Part shown: positions 35,502-45,060 of the stretch, piece by piece
Layout: each line of letters starts with the position of its first letter
How positions within the stretch are numbered: position 1 is the stretch's first letter
Assembly (NCBI GenBank): GCA_020722815.1
Contig: DYKB01000004.1
Location: 1 to 56,232 of the forward strand
DNA: 56,232 nt
Source of the DNA: Caldithrix sp.
GTDB taxonomy: Bacteria > Zhuqueibacterota > Zhuqueibacteria > Thermofontimicrobiales > Sulfurfontimicrobiaceae
Direction: 5' to 3'
The notes under the pieces: generated by a model
Seen by the model: only the letters and a program-made list of their open reading frames with translations
Database searches by the model: none
Told to the model about the DNA's origin: nothing
Position numbers and translations under genes: made by a program

Positions 35502-36671
35502 ATGAAATTCAGGAATAGTCGAATAGGAATTTTGGCGTTGAAATCGAATATCTACAATCAAAAAACCGCTCAATCTCATCAATTTAATCAACGAAAATGG
35601 TGGCTTGCCCTTCTGTTCAGCCTTCTTCTCCCTGGTTTGGGGCAGATTTATAATGGTCAAACCCGAAAAGGCTTCTTTTATTTATGTTTAACTGTTTCAA
35701 TTCCGTTGTTCATGATTTATACCCCCGGGTTGTCTCTTCTTAAACCAGCTAATATTTTAATTCCTTTTGCACTTCTGTTTATCGCCCCGCTCGATGCCAT
35801 CTATATGGCCTTGAACACTCCCAAACGCGGTCCATTCAGATTTGACAACTGGTTTTCAATGAATGTATTACTGCTGATTCTTTTATTCCTGGTGTTGCTA
35901 AATTTTGTCTTTCCCCGCTTTATCAGTAGTTATCGGGTCGATGAGGATGGCATGTTACCATCAATTTTAAAAAATGATCTCCTGCTTATTAAAAAAACAA
36001 GCTCGTTGAAAGTTTTTAATTATTCAGTTTTTGATAAACCACTGTTTCAAGGCGATTTGGTATATTTTAACCATCCACTGGACGGAAAGCGGCAGGAGAT
36101 GAAACGTTGTATCGGATTGCCAGGGCAAATCATAGAAGCCCGAAATGGGGAAATATTAATCGATGGTAAACCTGAAGGTCTTATCAAGCGCGATCTCACA
36201 TTAGTAAACCAGCCAGGCATCGCAAGCCCGATTGAAGCCTATCAAGTGGTAACTGAAGTTGGCAAATCGTATTCAATCATTCAATTATCCGATATGGTCG
36301 TACCGGCTGATAATTATGGACCTGTCCGCATTCCCGGAAAAGGCGATAAAATTACTTTCCCGCTTCGGAATGAAGACGAATGGTCAGCTTATGTGAAGCT
36401 CATCCAGTACGAAAATCATACCTTTTCCAGAAAACCCGGATCAAATGAAGTATTGATTGACGGACAGGTCGCTATTAATTATGTTGTTGAACAGGATTAT
36501 TATTTTGTTTTGGGGGATAATCGCGATCAAAATCAGGATAGCCGTCATTGGGGCTTCTTATCGGCTGAAAATATTATCGGCAGGCCATCGACCATCTATT
36601 TCTCGCGGCAGAAGGCGGGTTCATATTGGTCGGAAATTCGATGGGGACGGATCGGGAGGGTGGTGGATTGA
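35502..36671 (+). CDS. Signal peptidase I paralogue lacking the catalytic Ser
   Basis: A 389-residue membrane protein. The N-terminal helix WWLALLFSLLLPGLGQIYNG has the PGLGQxYNG motif of TM2/DUF5683-like membrane domains; two or three more helices follow (60-75, 84-105, 120-140). From residue 143 it aligns with the neighbouring LepB: YRVDEDGMLPSILKNDLLLI against FRIPTGSMKDTLLVGDFLLV. Gly150 (codon GGC) thus stands in place of the catalytic Ser. The general-base Lys is kept (Lys201 in EMKRCIGLPGQ), as are PLRNEDEWSAY and VLGDNRDQNQDSRHWGFLS. It should be proteolytically inactive, perhaps a regulator or substrate-binding partner of LepB. It probably arose by duplication of lepB with fusion to the membrane domain. 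Confidence 0.85.
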   Translation: MKFRNSRIGILALKSNIYNQKTAQSHQFNQRKWWLALLFSLLLPGLGQIYNGQTRKGFFYLCLTVSIPLFMIYTPGLSLLKPANILIPFALLFIAPLDAIYMALNTPKRGPFRFDNWFSMNVLLLILLFLVLLNFVFPRFISSYRVDEDGMLPSILKNDLLLIKKTSSLKVFNYSVFDKPLFQGDLVYFNHPLDGKRQEMKRCIGLPGQIIEARNGEILIDGKPEGLIKRDLTLVNQPGIASPIEAYQVVTEVGKSYSIIQLSDMVVPADNYGPVRIPGKGDKITFPLRNEDEWSAYVKLIQYENHTFSRKPGSNEVLIDGQVAINYVVEQDYYFVLGDNRDQNQDSRHWGFLSAENIIGRPSTIYFSRQKAGSYWSEIRWGRIGRVVD

Positions 36672-36672
36672 G

Positions 36673-36783
36673 ACGTGATGCGTAATCCGTAAAATGTAAT
36701 AGGCTGTTGGAGAAAGAACTTTTAAAATGCGGTCAGCTAAACTATTCTCCAGGTCTCCCATTACGTATCACGCATCACGTATT
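36673..36783. repeat. Palindromic element between convergent genes
   Basis: ACGTGATGCGTAATCCGTAA at the left is mirrored by TTACGTATCACGCATCACGT at the right, about 110 bases in all. It begins within two bases of the stop of the signal-peptidase paralogue and runs into the TAA of the TPR gene. It shares its ACGTATCACGCATTACG core with elements at 2559, 7420 and 53875. It could serve as a bidirectional terminator-like stem. Confidence 0.5.
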
Positions 36784-39700
36784 ACCCCGATTTCACCTCA
36801 CTTTCAGCCTTCATCCGCTTGATTTCTTCGATCTGAAGTGCCGCTTTTCGGCCAAAATCGCTTTGCAAACCTTGTGATTTTACTATTTTTTCGAGGAGAT
36901 TGATGGCTTCGTCATAACGTTTTATCTTTACATAAGATTCACTGGCACGATATTGTGCGCTGACATCCCAGGGAAGATCATTCGTTTGACGGGAAACATA
37001 TTTGACTTTCAAATACTCGGTAATTGCCCGCTCAAATTGCCCCATTTCTTCATAACACTGCGCGAGATAGTACTGAACTTCGCCTTCAAATTCCATCCCA
37101 GCAACCTTGTTGAGTTCTTCAAACTGGGCAATAGCCAGATCATACTGCTTTAAAGCCTTGTAGGTCATCCCGATTTTAATTTTAAGATTGAAACTATTGG
37201 CATCGTCCGGATATTTTTTCAGATGTTCGCGGATTAAAATAAGAACCTGGTCATACATCGCCAGAATTTCATAGCTATTAATCAGACTTTGCAAAACATA
37301 TTTCTCGTTCTGTCCCACTTTGGGATGTTCCAGCGCCTTTTTATAAAGGGGTACCGCATCCCCCGGTTGTTTGGCAACTTTTAGATAATAATCAGCCAGA
37401 TCAATATAGGCTCTTGGCGTTACATCACTTTCCGGATATTTTTCCGGTATCCGCGTGATGATGTCCATTGCTTTTTCGTCTTTATTCGTCTTAAAATAAA
37501 TTTCAGCCAGGGCTAATTCTGCCAGAGCAGAATATGGCGTTTGTTTATATTTCTTGCGAATATCGCTCATGATATTTTCGGCAGTATCATATACTTTTTG
37601 ATTGATATAATACAATCCTTTTTCGTATTCAAATTGCGCCAGATATTTGGGAATCTTGCCAAATTTCTGGGTAAAACTGGTCACTTCCTGTTCGGCCGCG
37701 GCAATTTCTCCCAATCGATAACGACAAATAACAATTTGTGCCAATGGATATTCCTGATTGGTCCCATTTTCAACCACTTCCAGAGCACGTCGATATTCTT
37801 TTTGAGCTAAATCGTATTTTTGTTCATTAAACAGCAAATCTGCCGCCTGAATGGATGCCGTCTGAATGATCTTTTTGTCAGTTGATTCATATTTCAAACG
37901 TTCATAATAGCTCAGGGCGATGTCTGTGTCCTGTCCCCCACTGGCCGAGGAGATTTTTCCCAGTGCCAGGAGTGCCTGTGGAACATATAAACCATTGGGA
38001 GCCAGTTTTAAATAGCTTTGATAATGAATTTTGGCATTGGTATTGTCTTGAAGCTTCTCATAGGCCTGGGCAATTTTAAAAATCAATTCATGATGTGCAA
38101 AAATTTGAGCCCGTGTTTTATCAATATCAGACCAGGCGAGTTTATTAAATTTTTGCGCCAGGTCCAGCAAATGATTCAATGCGGCCTGATATTCACCTTT
38201 TTCCAGCAATAGATCGCCAATTTGCAAATAGGAGCTATCCGCATAACTGCTGTAGAAGTAATTTGCCAGAATGGTGTGGTAATAGGTCAGGCTTTTATCA
38301 AAATTTTGTTGATACCGCAGAATTCGTGCGAGCAAGTAATTCGCATAAACAATGGCACCCTTTGAAGAACACTGTTCGATAAAATTTTCAAAGGCTGGTT
38401 GTGCCTCGGCATAATTACCATTTTGATAAAAATAGAGCCCTTTTTTAAAGTAAGCCTGACAGCGGTATGGACTTTCCGGAAATTGGGAGATGATTTGTTG
38501 ATAATAATAGCTCGCCGGCTGCAAACTGTCACCTGAACTTCGACCATTGGTCAGCAAAGCATCCCCGAGTTTCATCAGGACATAATCTTTTCGCGGACTG
38601 AATGGAAAGCGCTGGAGAATAGAAAGATATTCCTGTGCCAGATTACGTTGCCCTGGTTCAGCAGAGGGCATTTCAGCAAGATTTATTTGGGCATCATCGA
38701 CCCATTCGCCGTCTACATAGCTTTCGGTAACCAGTCGAAATAAGCGTTGGGAGCTATCCAGCATGACGGTCTGTAAATCTGGTTGATTGAGTTCTGGTTG
38801 TGCCGCCAGTTTCCAATAACATTGCGCCATCCGATAGTAAATTTCATCATTGGTCATGGATGATGTTCCTAATTTGATGGCTTGCTGGTAATAGGTGAGC
38901 GCCTGACGATAATTTTTTAATTTTTCATAATTAATATTGGCAACTTTCAGGAGCAAGGTTGAATTGGATTGATTGGAAATAAATTCAACAAACAGATTCG
39001 AAAGCGAATTCACAGCCCCTTCAATATCTTTTAGAAAATAATCTTTTAAAAGTTGTTCCTGTTTTTCCACGGCGGAATAATTATTTCCACCCGGATAGCT
39101 TACCAGGTAGTTTTGATACACCTGTAACGCCTTTTGAAAATCGCCCTTTTGCTCATAACAGCGCCCAATTCCGGCCTGTGCGTCGTCGATGTAGGGACTT
39201 TGCGGAAAAACTTCCAGAAAACGTTCATACATTTGAATTGCTTTTTCATAATTTTTCAGATGACGCTCATAAATTTCCGCAATCTTAAAATCAATCTGGT
39301 CTATTAATTTGCTGTCCGGATAGCGGTTCAAATATTTCCGAAAAAAACTAATTGCACTCAGACCTTCACCGAGTGAAAGATAATTCTGCGCGATTTTCAA
39401 ATAGACCTGTTCATGGTAATCCGCAACCTGCCGATTGATTGGCGTATATTCGCGCTGAAATTTTTCGTAAAATTCATTGGCATGTTTATAATCAGCCAAA
39501 GATTCGTAAGTCAAAGCAATTTTATAGATCGATACCAGGTAGTTTGCCTCATTTTTCGATGCCTGCGTGCTAATTGTCCGATAATTTTCTAGTGCCAGGG
39601 CAAAATTATTGAGATCGAAATAATTATCACCCTGCATCATAAACGTTTCCAATTGTGTACTGATTTCGCCGTTGGCCTGGAGGGCTTCAGCAAAATAATC

Positions 39701-40516
39701 GTTGGAGCGTGCCCAATCGCCTTTCAGTCGATAGATATATCCCAGACGCAGATGGCATTTCGCTTTTATGTCCGGTGCTATTGGTTGTTTTAATAAAGCC
39801 AGATAATTCTGTTGCGCTTCGTCCAGCCGTCCCATCTCTTCGTAGATGACACCTTTCTGGAGAATCGCCTGGTCTTTAATTATCCCGCGAAAAGCCAGAC
39901 TGATGAGTTTATCGACTTCATTTAAAGCGCGTTGTAAATCACCTTTTGTGGTTAATAATTGAACCATTTCAAGACGAATTTGAAAAATTTGCGGGTCCTG
40001 AGGGTATTCGTCCAGAAAACTGAAGTACATATTCAATGCCTGGGTGTAATTGCCGGCTTTCCAATACATCCGGCCGGCTTCTATTAATCCGGTGGGAGCA
40101 AACGTGCTGCTGGGGAAAAAAACTTTTACGCGTTGATACGCCTCGGCTGCTTCCTGATATTTGAGCATGGCTTGATAGCAATCGCCAATACGAAGCTGCG
40201 CCTCGTCGTTTTTCACGGCTCCGGAATATCGAACGCTCATTTCTAAAAATGATTGCCTAGCCTGTTCATACAGTTGCGCTTTAAAATAGGCATCACCCGC
40301 CATAAAAAGTGCCTCTGGAGCCCGTGAACTATTGGCATAAGTGGTGACAAAATCCCGAAATTGCCGGGCAGCCAATTCGTACATTTTGTCGTCATATAGT
40401 CGTTTGGCATATAAAAAATCAGTATTTTCACTCCCCTGTCCAAAAAGTGTAGCAGAGGTGAATAGCAGATAAATGAGGGCAAAAAACGTTGCTCTGAGAG
40501 ATAAATTCGCATTCAT
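36782..40516 (-). CDS. Giant exported TPR protein
   Basis: A 1244-residue protein. After a signal peptide (NLSLRATFFALIYLLFTSATLFGQ) it consists almost entirely of TPR units, such as EALFMAGDAYFKAQLYEQAR, DEAQLRIGDCYQAMLKYQEA, DAQAGIGRCYEQKGDFQKAL and YRMAQCYWKLAAQPE, with no other domain and a Lys-rich end (MKAESEVKSG). It resembles YbgF/BamD-like outer-membrane-assembly TPRs in pattern but is far longer. Probably periplasmic or outer-membrane associated; the partner is unknown. The start ATG at 40516 lies 4 bases after the pcrA stop, so it is translationally coupled to the helicase gene; an upstream in-frame ATG at 40543 would overlap pcrA and lacks a signal peptide at its start. Confidence 0.82.
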   Translation of the reverse strand: MNANLSLRATFFALIYLLFTSATLFGQGSENTDFLYAKRLYDDKMYELAARQFRDFVTTYANSSRAPEALFMAGDAYFKAQLYEQARQSFLEMSVRYSGAVKNDEAQLRIGDCYQAMLKYQEAAEAYQRVKVFFPSSTFAPTGLIEAGRMYWKAGNYTQALNMYFSFLDEYPQDPQIFQIRLEMVQLLTTKGDLQRALNEVDKLISLAFRGIIKDQAILQKGVIYEEMGRLDEAQQNYLALLKQPIAPDIKAKCHLRLGYIYRLKGDWARSNDYFAEALQANGEISTQLETFMMQGDNYFDLNNFALALENYRTISTQASKNEANYLVSIYKIALTYESLADYKHANEFYEKFQREYTPINRQVADYHEQVYLKIAQNYLSLGEGLSAISFFRKYLNRYPDSKLIDQIDFKIAEIYERHLKNYEKAIQMYERFLEVFPQSPYIDDAQAGIGRCYEQKGDFQKALQVYQNYLVSYPGGNNYSAVEKQEQLLKDYFLKDIEGAVNSLSNLFVEFISNQSNSTLLLKVANINYEKLKNYRQALTYYQQAIKLGTSSMTNDEIYYRMAQCYWKLAAQPELNQPDLQTVMLDSSQRLFRLVTESYVDGEWVDDAQINLAEMPSAEPGQRNLAQEYLSILQRFPFSPRKDYVLMKLGDALLTNGRSSGDSLQPASYYYQQIISQFPESPYRCQAYFKKGLYFYQNGNYAEAQPAFENFIEQCSSKGAIVYANYLLARILRYQQNFDKSLTYYHTILANYFYSSYADSSYLQIGDLLLEKGEYQAALNHLLDLAQKFNKLAWSDIDKTRAQIFAHHELIFKIAQAYEKLQDNTNAKIHYQSYLKLAPNGLYVPQALLALGKISSASGGQDTDIALSYYERLKYESTDKKIIQTASIQAADLLFNEQKYDLAQKEYRRALEVVENGTNQEYPLAQIVICRYRLGEIAAAEQEVTSFTQKFGKIPKYLAQFEYEKGLYYINQKVYDTAENIMSDIRKKYKQTPYSALAELALAEIYFKTNKDEKAMDIITRIPEKYPESDVTPRAYIDLADYYLKVAKQPGDAVPLYKKALEHPKVGQNEKYVLQSLINSYEILAMYDQVLILIREHLKKYPDDANSFNLKIKIGMTYKALKQYDLAIAQFEELNKVAGMEFEGEVQYYLAQCYEEMGQFERAITEYLKVKYVSRQTNDLPWDVSAQYRASESYVKIKRYDEAINLLEKIVKSQGLQSDFGRKAALQIEEIKRMKAESEVKSG

Positions 40517-40520
40517 GATT

Positions 40521-42761
40521 TTATATGATCTCCAAATTAGCATATTTAACCATTAATTTTTTCCTGCCGACTGCTTCGAAATTGATGGTGACTTTCGTGT
40601 TTTCGCCGCGGCCTTCGATGTCCTGAACGGTTCCGTTTCCAAAAGTTTCATGAAAAACCCGCATGCCGATGTCTAATATTTGAAGTACGGGCAGCGTCTC
40701 TTCATATTGTGAAGAGGTTTCTGTATGATAATGATAATCATAGTAGCTTCCCTCCTCCGAATGTGAAATTTTTTCCCGCCGACGTTCACTTTCAGTTGGC
40801 TTCGGGAATTCCAGTTCCACAAACTGCTGATCAATTTCATTGATAAATCGGGAAGGATTGCTCAGAAATGTTTCTGTCCCGTAATTACGCCGATTGGCAC
40901 TGGAAAGATATAATTTTTGCTTGGCGCGGGTGGCACCCACGTAAAAGAGACGCCGTTCTTCCTCTAACTGAGAGGTTTTTTCAGCGTTTCGGGAAAGCGG
41001 GAACAGACCCTCCTCCAGTCCGGTGATAAAAACCACAGGGAATTCCAGACCTTTTGCCGAATGCAGCGTCATCAATGTGACAGCATTTCCCCTGTTATCC
41101 CAATTGTCAATATCGGTGACAAGCGTAACTTCTTCCAAAAAAGTGGCAAGCGTCGGTTTTTCAGTTCGCTTTGAAAATTCAGTAATGGCCGATAAAAGTT
41201 CGAACACATTTTCATACCGACTCATGGCCTCAACGGTTCCTTCATTTTTGAAATTGGCCAGAATCCCAACTTCCTCCACCAGCGTCCGGGTCATTTCTGA
41301 TATGGAAAGTTTATCCTGCAAGCTCTGATACTTTTCGATGATTTGACAAAAATTGGCTATCCGCATTTTGATTGATTCGGTAACACCTTCAATCATACTG
41401 ATTTTTTTCAGCGCTTCGAAAAATGAGATTCGTTTTTCCAGGGTGAATATATCGATTTTCTTAATCGTCGCAGCCCCGATACCGCGTTGCGGGAAGTTAA
41501 TGATCCGTTTCAGACTGATTGTATCCAATGGATTGTCAATAATCCGGAGATAGGCGATGACATCTTTGACTTCTTTTCGTTCATAAAATCGGGTGCCGCC
41601 GACGATGATATACGGAATTCCGTGGTTGCGCAATCTATCTTCAATAATACGGGATTGTGCGTTTGTCCGGTATAAAATAGCAAAATCCTTAAAATTCCGT
41701 TGATGAAGGCGAAATTCATCCTGAATTTTGGTGACAATTTTGTCGGCTTCCCCAAAGGCATCCCAACAATGGATAAGGGTGACTTTTTCACCAGATTCCT
41801 GAGTCGTCCAGAGGGTCTTTTCCAGCCGCCCCTGATTATTCTTCACCACACTGTGTGCGGCTGAAAGGATATTCTGGGTTGAACGATAGTTTTGTTCCAG
41901 TCGAAAAGTGCGACATTCCGGGAAGTCTTTTTCAAAATCCAGAATATTGTTAATATCCGCCCCGCGCCAGGCATAGATAGATTGATCATCATCACCGACA
42001 ACCGTGATATTTCGATGTTGCTGCGAGAGTAATTTGAGGATCCGATACTGCGCGTGATTGGTATCCTGATACTCATCGACCAGAATATAATCAAATCGCT
42101 CCTGATAACGGGCCAATATTTCGGGATTGGATCCAAAAAGCTCAATTGGATTGCCAAGCAGATCATCAAAATCCATGGCATTCAGATTTCTTAATCTTTT
42201 TTGATATTCCGTATAAATTTGCCCGACGTAATCTTCGAACATATTTTCAGCATGTTGCCGGTATTGCTCCGGTGAGGTAAGCGAATTTTTTGAACGACTG
42301 ATTTGCGACTGGACAGCTTTGGGAATAACATTTTTGGTTGGAATATTGAGATCGTTCATGATCATTTTAATCAACTGCACCTGATCATCGGCATCATAAA
42401 TTGAAAAATTGGACTGATAGCCGATGGCCGTGCATTCCTTTCGAAGAATCCGGGCAAATAGTGAGTGGAAAGTTCCCATCCAGATCGTATTGCTATTCTG
42501 GTGGGAAATTGTCTTGATCCGCTCTCGCATCTCACTGGCAGCCTTGTTGGTAAAGGTCATGGCCAAAATTTTCCAGGGAACAATTTTATTTACCTCGATG
42601 AGATAAGCAATTTTATGCATCAAAACACGGGTCTTTCCACTGCCGGCACCGGCCAGAATTAATACCGGACCTTCCGTCCAGATCACGGCCTGTTGTTGTG
42701 CCGGATTCAAATTTTTTAAAATTTGTGCTGCTTTTTTTGAACTGGTAACCTGTGTTCCCAT
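40521..42761 (-). CDS. pcrA: PcrA/UvrD-type superfamily 1 DNA helicase
   Basis: A 746-residue ATP-dependent 3'-5' helicase acting in excision repair, replication restart and removal of RNA polymerase. Motifs: Walker A ILAGAGSGKT (to residue 44), Ia MTFTNKAASEM, II DYILVDEYQDTN, III VVGDDDQSIYAWRGAD, IV FRLEQNYRS, V VTLMTLHSAKGLEF and VI RRLFYVGATRAK. The C-terminal part (VFHETFGNGTVQDIEG, ending KKLMVKYANLEII) is the Tudor-like domain by which PcrA/UvrD bind RNA polymerase. The length equals that of B. subtilis PcrA (739). It precedes the TPR gene by 4 bases and follows mltG by 28, all on the minus strand. Confidence 0.95.
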   Translation of the reverse strand: MGTQVTSSKKAAQILKNLNPAQQQAVIWTEGPVLILAGAGSGKTRVLMHKIAYLIEVNKIVPWKILAMTFTNKAASEMRERIKTISHQNSNTIWMGTFHSLFARILRKECTAIGYQSNFSIYDADDQVQLIKMIMNDLNIPTKNVIPKAVQSQISRSKNSLTSPEQYRQHAENMFEDYVGQIYTEYQKRLRNLNAMDFDDLLGNPIELFGSNPEILARYQERFDYILVDEYQDTNHAQYRILKLLSQQHRNITVVGDDDQSIYAWRGADINNILDFEKDFPECRTFRLEQNYRSTQNILSAAHSVVKNNQGRLEKTLWTTQESGEKVTLIHCWDAFGEADKIVTKIQDEFRLHQRNFKDFAILYRTNAQSRIIEDRLRNHGIPYIIVGGTRFYERKEVKDVIAYLRIIDNPLDTISLKRIINFPQRGIGAATIKKIDIFTLEKRISFFEALKKISMIEGVTESIKMRIANFCQIIEKYQSLQDKLSISEMTRTLVEEVGILANFKNEGTVEAMSRYENVFELLSAITEFSKRTEKPTLATFLEEVTLVTDIDNWDNRGNAVTLMTLHSAKGLEFPVVFITGLEEGLFPLSRNAEKTSQLEEERRLFYVGATRAKQKLYLSSANRRNYGTETFLSNPSRFINEIDQQFVELEFPKPTESERRREKISHSEEGSYYDYHYHTETSSQYEETLPVLQILDIGMRVFHETFGNGTVQDIEGRGENTKVTINFEAVGRKKLMVKYANLEII

Positions 42762-42789
42762 GGAATTTCCTTTTTTGGCTTATAAAAAA

Positions 42790-43869
42790 TCACCGTTTCT
42801 GGCGTTTTTCGCGATTCACCTCGCGGCGATAATTATCAAACTGCTGTTTAGCGATGACATGGCCGGAAAAAGAGCGGCTGAAATTATGTCCCCCATCACC
42901 CCTGGCAACCATATAAAGATAGGGGACATCTTCGGGATACGCGGCGGCCATTAATGATGCAACACCAGGATTATTTATCGGCCCGGGAGGCAAACCCGGA
43001 TAGATATATGTATTATAGGGCGAATCTATTTCCAGGTCTTTATTTAATAGCCGGCGAGGGCCATCGGGAATAATGTATTGGACTGTCGGACAGGCCTGGA
43101 GCAACATCCCTTTTTTTAACCGATTTCGATAGAGTGCCGAAACCAGAGGGCGTTCTGAGTCGATTTGCACCTCGCCTTCAATTAAAGACGCCAAAATCAC
43201 CAGTTGATGTCGGGTGAGGGCTAATTCCTTATCCTGATCCTGAATTTCTTCTGGAAATTTTTGTCTAAATAAATTCACCATAGCCTTAATGCACTGTTTT
43301 TCACTCATCCCCCAGTTAAAATAATAGGTGTCGGGATATAAATAGCCCTCTAAGGCCGGCGCATCGATCCCGAGTGAATGCGTAAAACTACTGTCAAAAA
43401 CCAGATCGATAAATTTAACCGAGTCGATTTCTATTTTATTCTGTAAAAATGAAGCGATAAAATGGCACGTCTTCCCTTCAGGGATTGTAATCTTTTCCAG
43501 ATGTATCTTCCCGTTGGTTAATCGCTTCAGAACTTCCCAGTTTGTTAATCCCGTGGAAAATTCATATTTTCCAGCCTGGATTTTTTGGATTGAACGTGAA
43601 ATATTGGCAGCCAGCTTAAAGCTGTTAAGGTCTGAAATCACCTGGCTCTGCTGAAGCTGTGTCGCAATCTCATTAAAATTCATCCCACTTCGAATTTTAA
43701 TCAGAATGCCTTCCCGTTCTACATCGGGAAAATTTGGCGTCATGAAGACCCAGTAAAGCCCAAATCCGATGCAAGTCATACCGATGAGCATCAAGATAAT
43801 CAGATATCGGCCACGGGACTTTTTCGACGGCAACGGCTCTTGTCCTTGAATATTTTCACTCATACTCAA
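42790..43869 (-). CDS. mltG: Endolytic murein transglycosylase MltG
   Basis: A 359-residue inner-membrane enzyme that cuts nascent glycan strands of peptidoglycan and so ends chain growth. A single N-terminal helix (GRYLIILMLIGMTCIGFGLYW) is followed by a LysM-like region (about 55-120) and the YceG catalytic domain with Glu231 in ASLIEGEVQ. Other conserved stretches are EGYLYPDTYYF, ACPTVQYIIP, SPYNTYIYPGLPPGPINNPG and the final HNFSRSFSGHV. Two nearby starts (Met1, Met3) are equivalent. It is upstream of pcrA on the same strand, 28 bases apart, likely one operon. Confidence 0.95.
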   Translation of the reverse strand: MSMSENIQGQEPLPSKKSRGRYLIILMLIGMTCIGFGLYWVFMTPNFPDVEREGILIKIRSGMNFNEIATQLQQSQVISDLNSFKLAANISRSIQKIQAGKYEFSTGLTNWEVLKRLTNGKIHLEKITIPEGKTCHFIASFLQNKIEIDSVKFIDLVFDSSFTHSLGIDAPALEGYLYPDTYYFNWGMSEKQCIKAMVNLFRQKFPEEIQDQDKELALTRHQLVILASLIEGEVQIDSERPLVSALYRNRLKKGMLLQACPTVQYIIPDGPRRLLNKDLEIDSPYNTYIYPGLPPGPINNPGVASLMAAAYPEDVPYLYMVARGDGGHNFSRSFSGHVIAKQQFDNYRREVNREKRQKR

Positions 43870-44174
43870 TCCTGAATATAAAATAAATAGTTAAAAATCA
43901 AGTAATAAATTAAACCATTTTAAAATAAATTGGCATATTTTGCTGATATTATACGAGGCTGAAAAATAACGTTCTCTGCTGGAAAAAGTTCCATCTTACA
44001 ATTGAGTTCTGCTGTGGGCGGATACTAATTTTTTTTCGTTCATGGAAGATTTCAACTAAAGGTGTCGATTTTGAATTTATGACAGGTCTTCAGCCCTTTT
44101 GGACACGTTTTCAGAAAGCACCGCTCATAAATTAACCTTGAACTGTGAACCGTGTAATCATCAATATTTAAAAT
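43870..44174. other. Intergenic gap with one stray repeat end
   Basis: About 305 AT-rich bases between mltG and the CPBP protease gene. The sequence CTGTGGGCGGATAC (44012-44025) resembles the right end of the GTATCC element at 13443 (compare ACAGTTATTGAGCGGATAC), suggesting a solo terminal fragment. Otherwise nothing is recognised. Confidence 0.4.
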
Positions 44175-44948
44175 TTACTGATTCATTACAATTAAAAGAT
44201 CATAAAGCGTGTGGGTGTAAACGGCGATTCCAAATCCGCGGGATAAATAAAGCAAACCAAAAATAAATCCAGCCATCAGTCTGAAAATAAACGAGTACAT
44301 CTCAAATGGCTCTCCAAAGGGACCCAGGTAGTGAAAGGCTGAAAATAGAATGGAAGAAAAGAGTAAAGCGATAAATCCAGCCAACTTTGAATTGAATCCC
44401 AGACCTTTCGTTAATAAAAAATTGACACCAGATACCATCATAACACGAAATACGAACTCTTCATAAAAGCCAGCTCCGAGTGAAAGCATCACTTTATGAG
44501 GGAAGCTCAGATTCATAAACGGTTGCGCAAGAATGACGTATTTTTGCAGGATTTGAGTAAATTCCACAATCGCCGGACCCAATAGCACGGCATAAATCAG
44601 GCTTTCAATGAACATCACTACAAAATAGCCTGTCTGAACCTGCATTCGCTGCGCACGAAAATCCCGCAAAGCAAAAAAAATGGCAATTGCCACCAGCGCT
44701 GTCGCAATCACAAAAATGGTGTGCAGACTCACATATTTTATCAGCAATTGAAAAAATAAATCTTTCAGGATAACATCTGCCGCGTTGCGAATCCCAAATT
44801 GCTGATTTTGATTTAATGATAACGCGATTAACTCATAAAATATGAGTACCGGTAACACGCTAATGATACTACAAAACGGATGACGCGAGGTATACCAATA
44901 TTCTTTAATCTGACCACCAAGCGTTCGCGCTTCCTTCCTCAATCCCAT
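44175..44948 (-). CDS. CPBP-family intramembrane metalloprotease
   Basis: A 257-residue protein with about seven or eight hydrophobic helices. Motif 1 is GFYEEFVFR (Glu163, Glu164, Arg168); motif 2 is ILFSAFHYLG (His206); motif 3 is AVYTHTLYD (His246). These are the metal-binding and catalytic sites of the CPBP (Abi/Rce1-like) family. The family includes proteases processing prenylated proteins, bacteriocin-immunity factors and many members with no known substrate. It stands between mltG and the gamma-glutamyltranspeptidase gene on the minus strand. Substrate unknown. Confidence 0.88.
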   Translation of the reverse strand: MGLRKEARTLGGQIKEYWYTSRHPFCSIISVLPVLIFYELIALSLNQNQQFGIRNAADVILKDLFFQLLIKYVSLHTIFVIATALVAIAIFFALRDFRAQRMQVQTGYFVVMFIESLIYAVLLGPAIVEFTQILQKYVILAQPFMNLSFPHKVMLSLGAGFYEEFVFRVMMVSGVNFLLTKGLGFNSKLAGFIALLFSSILFSAFHYLGPFGEPFEMYSFIFRLMAGFIFGLLYLSRGFGIAVYTHTLYDLLIVMNQ

Positions 44949-45060
44949 AAGAAAATCCCTTTAAAATAGTCCCTTCTGCCACTGAAAAAAGGTATTTTAT
45001 ACTCCAGTTAAATTTATTTGCTGATTATTTTATAAAATCATCTCATGATTCAGTTCGTTA

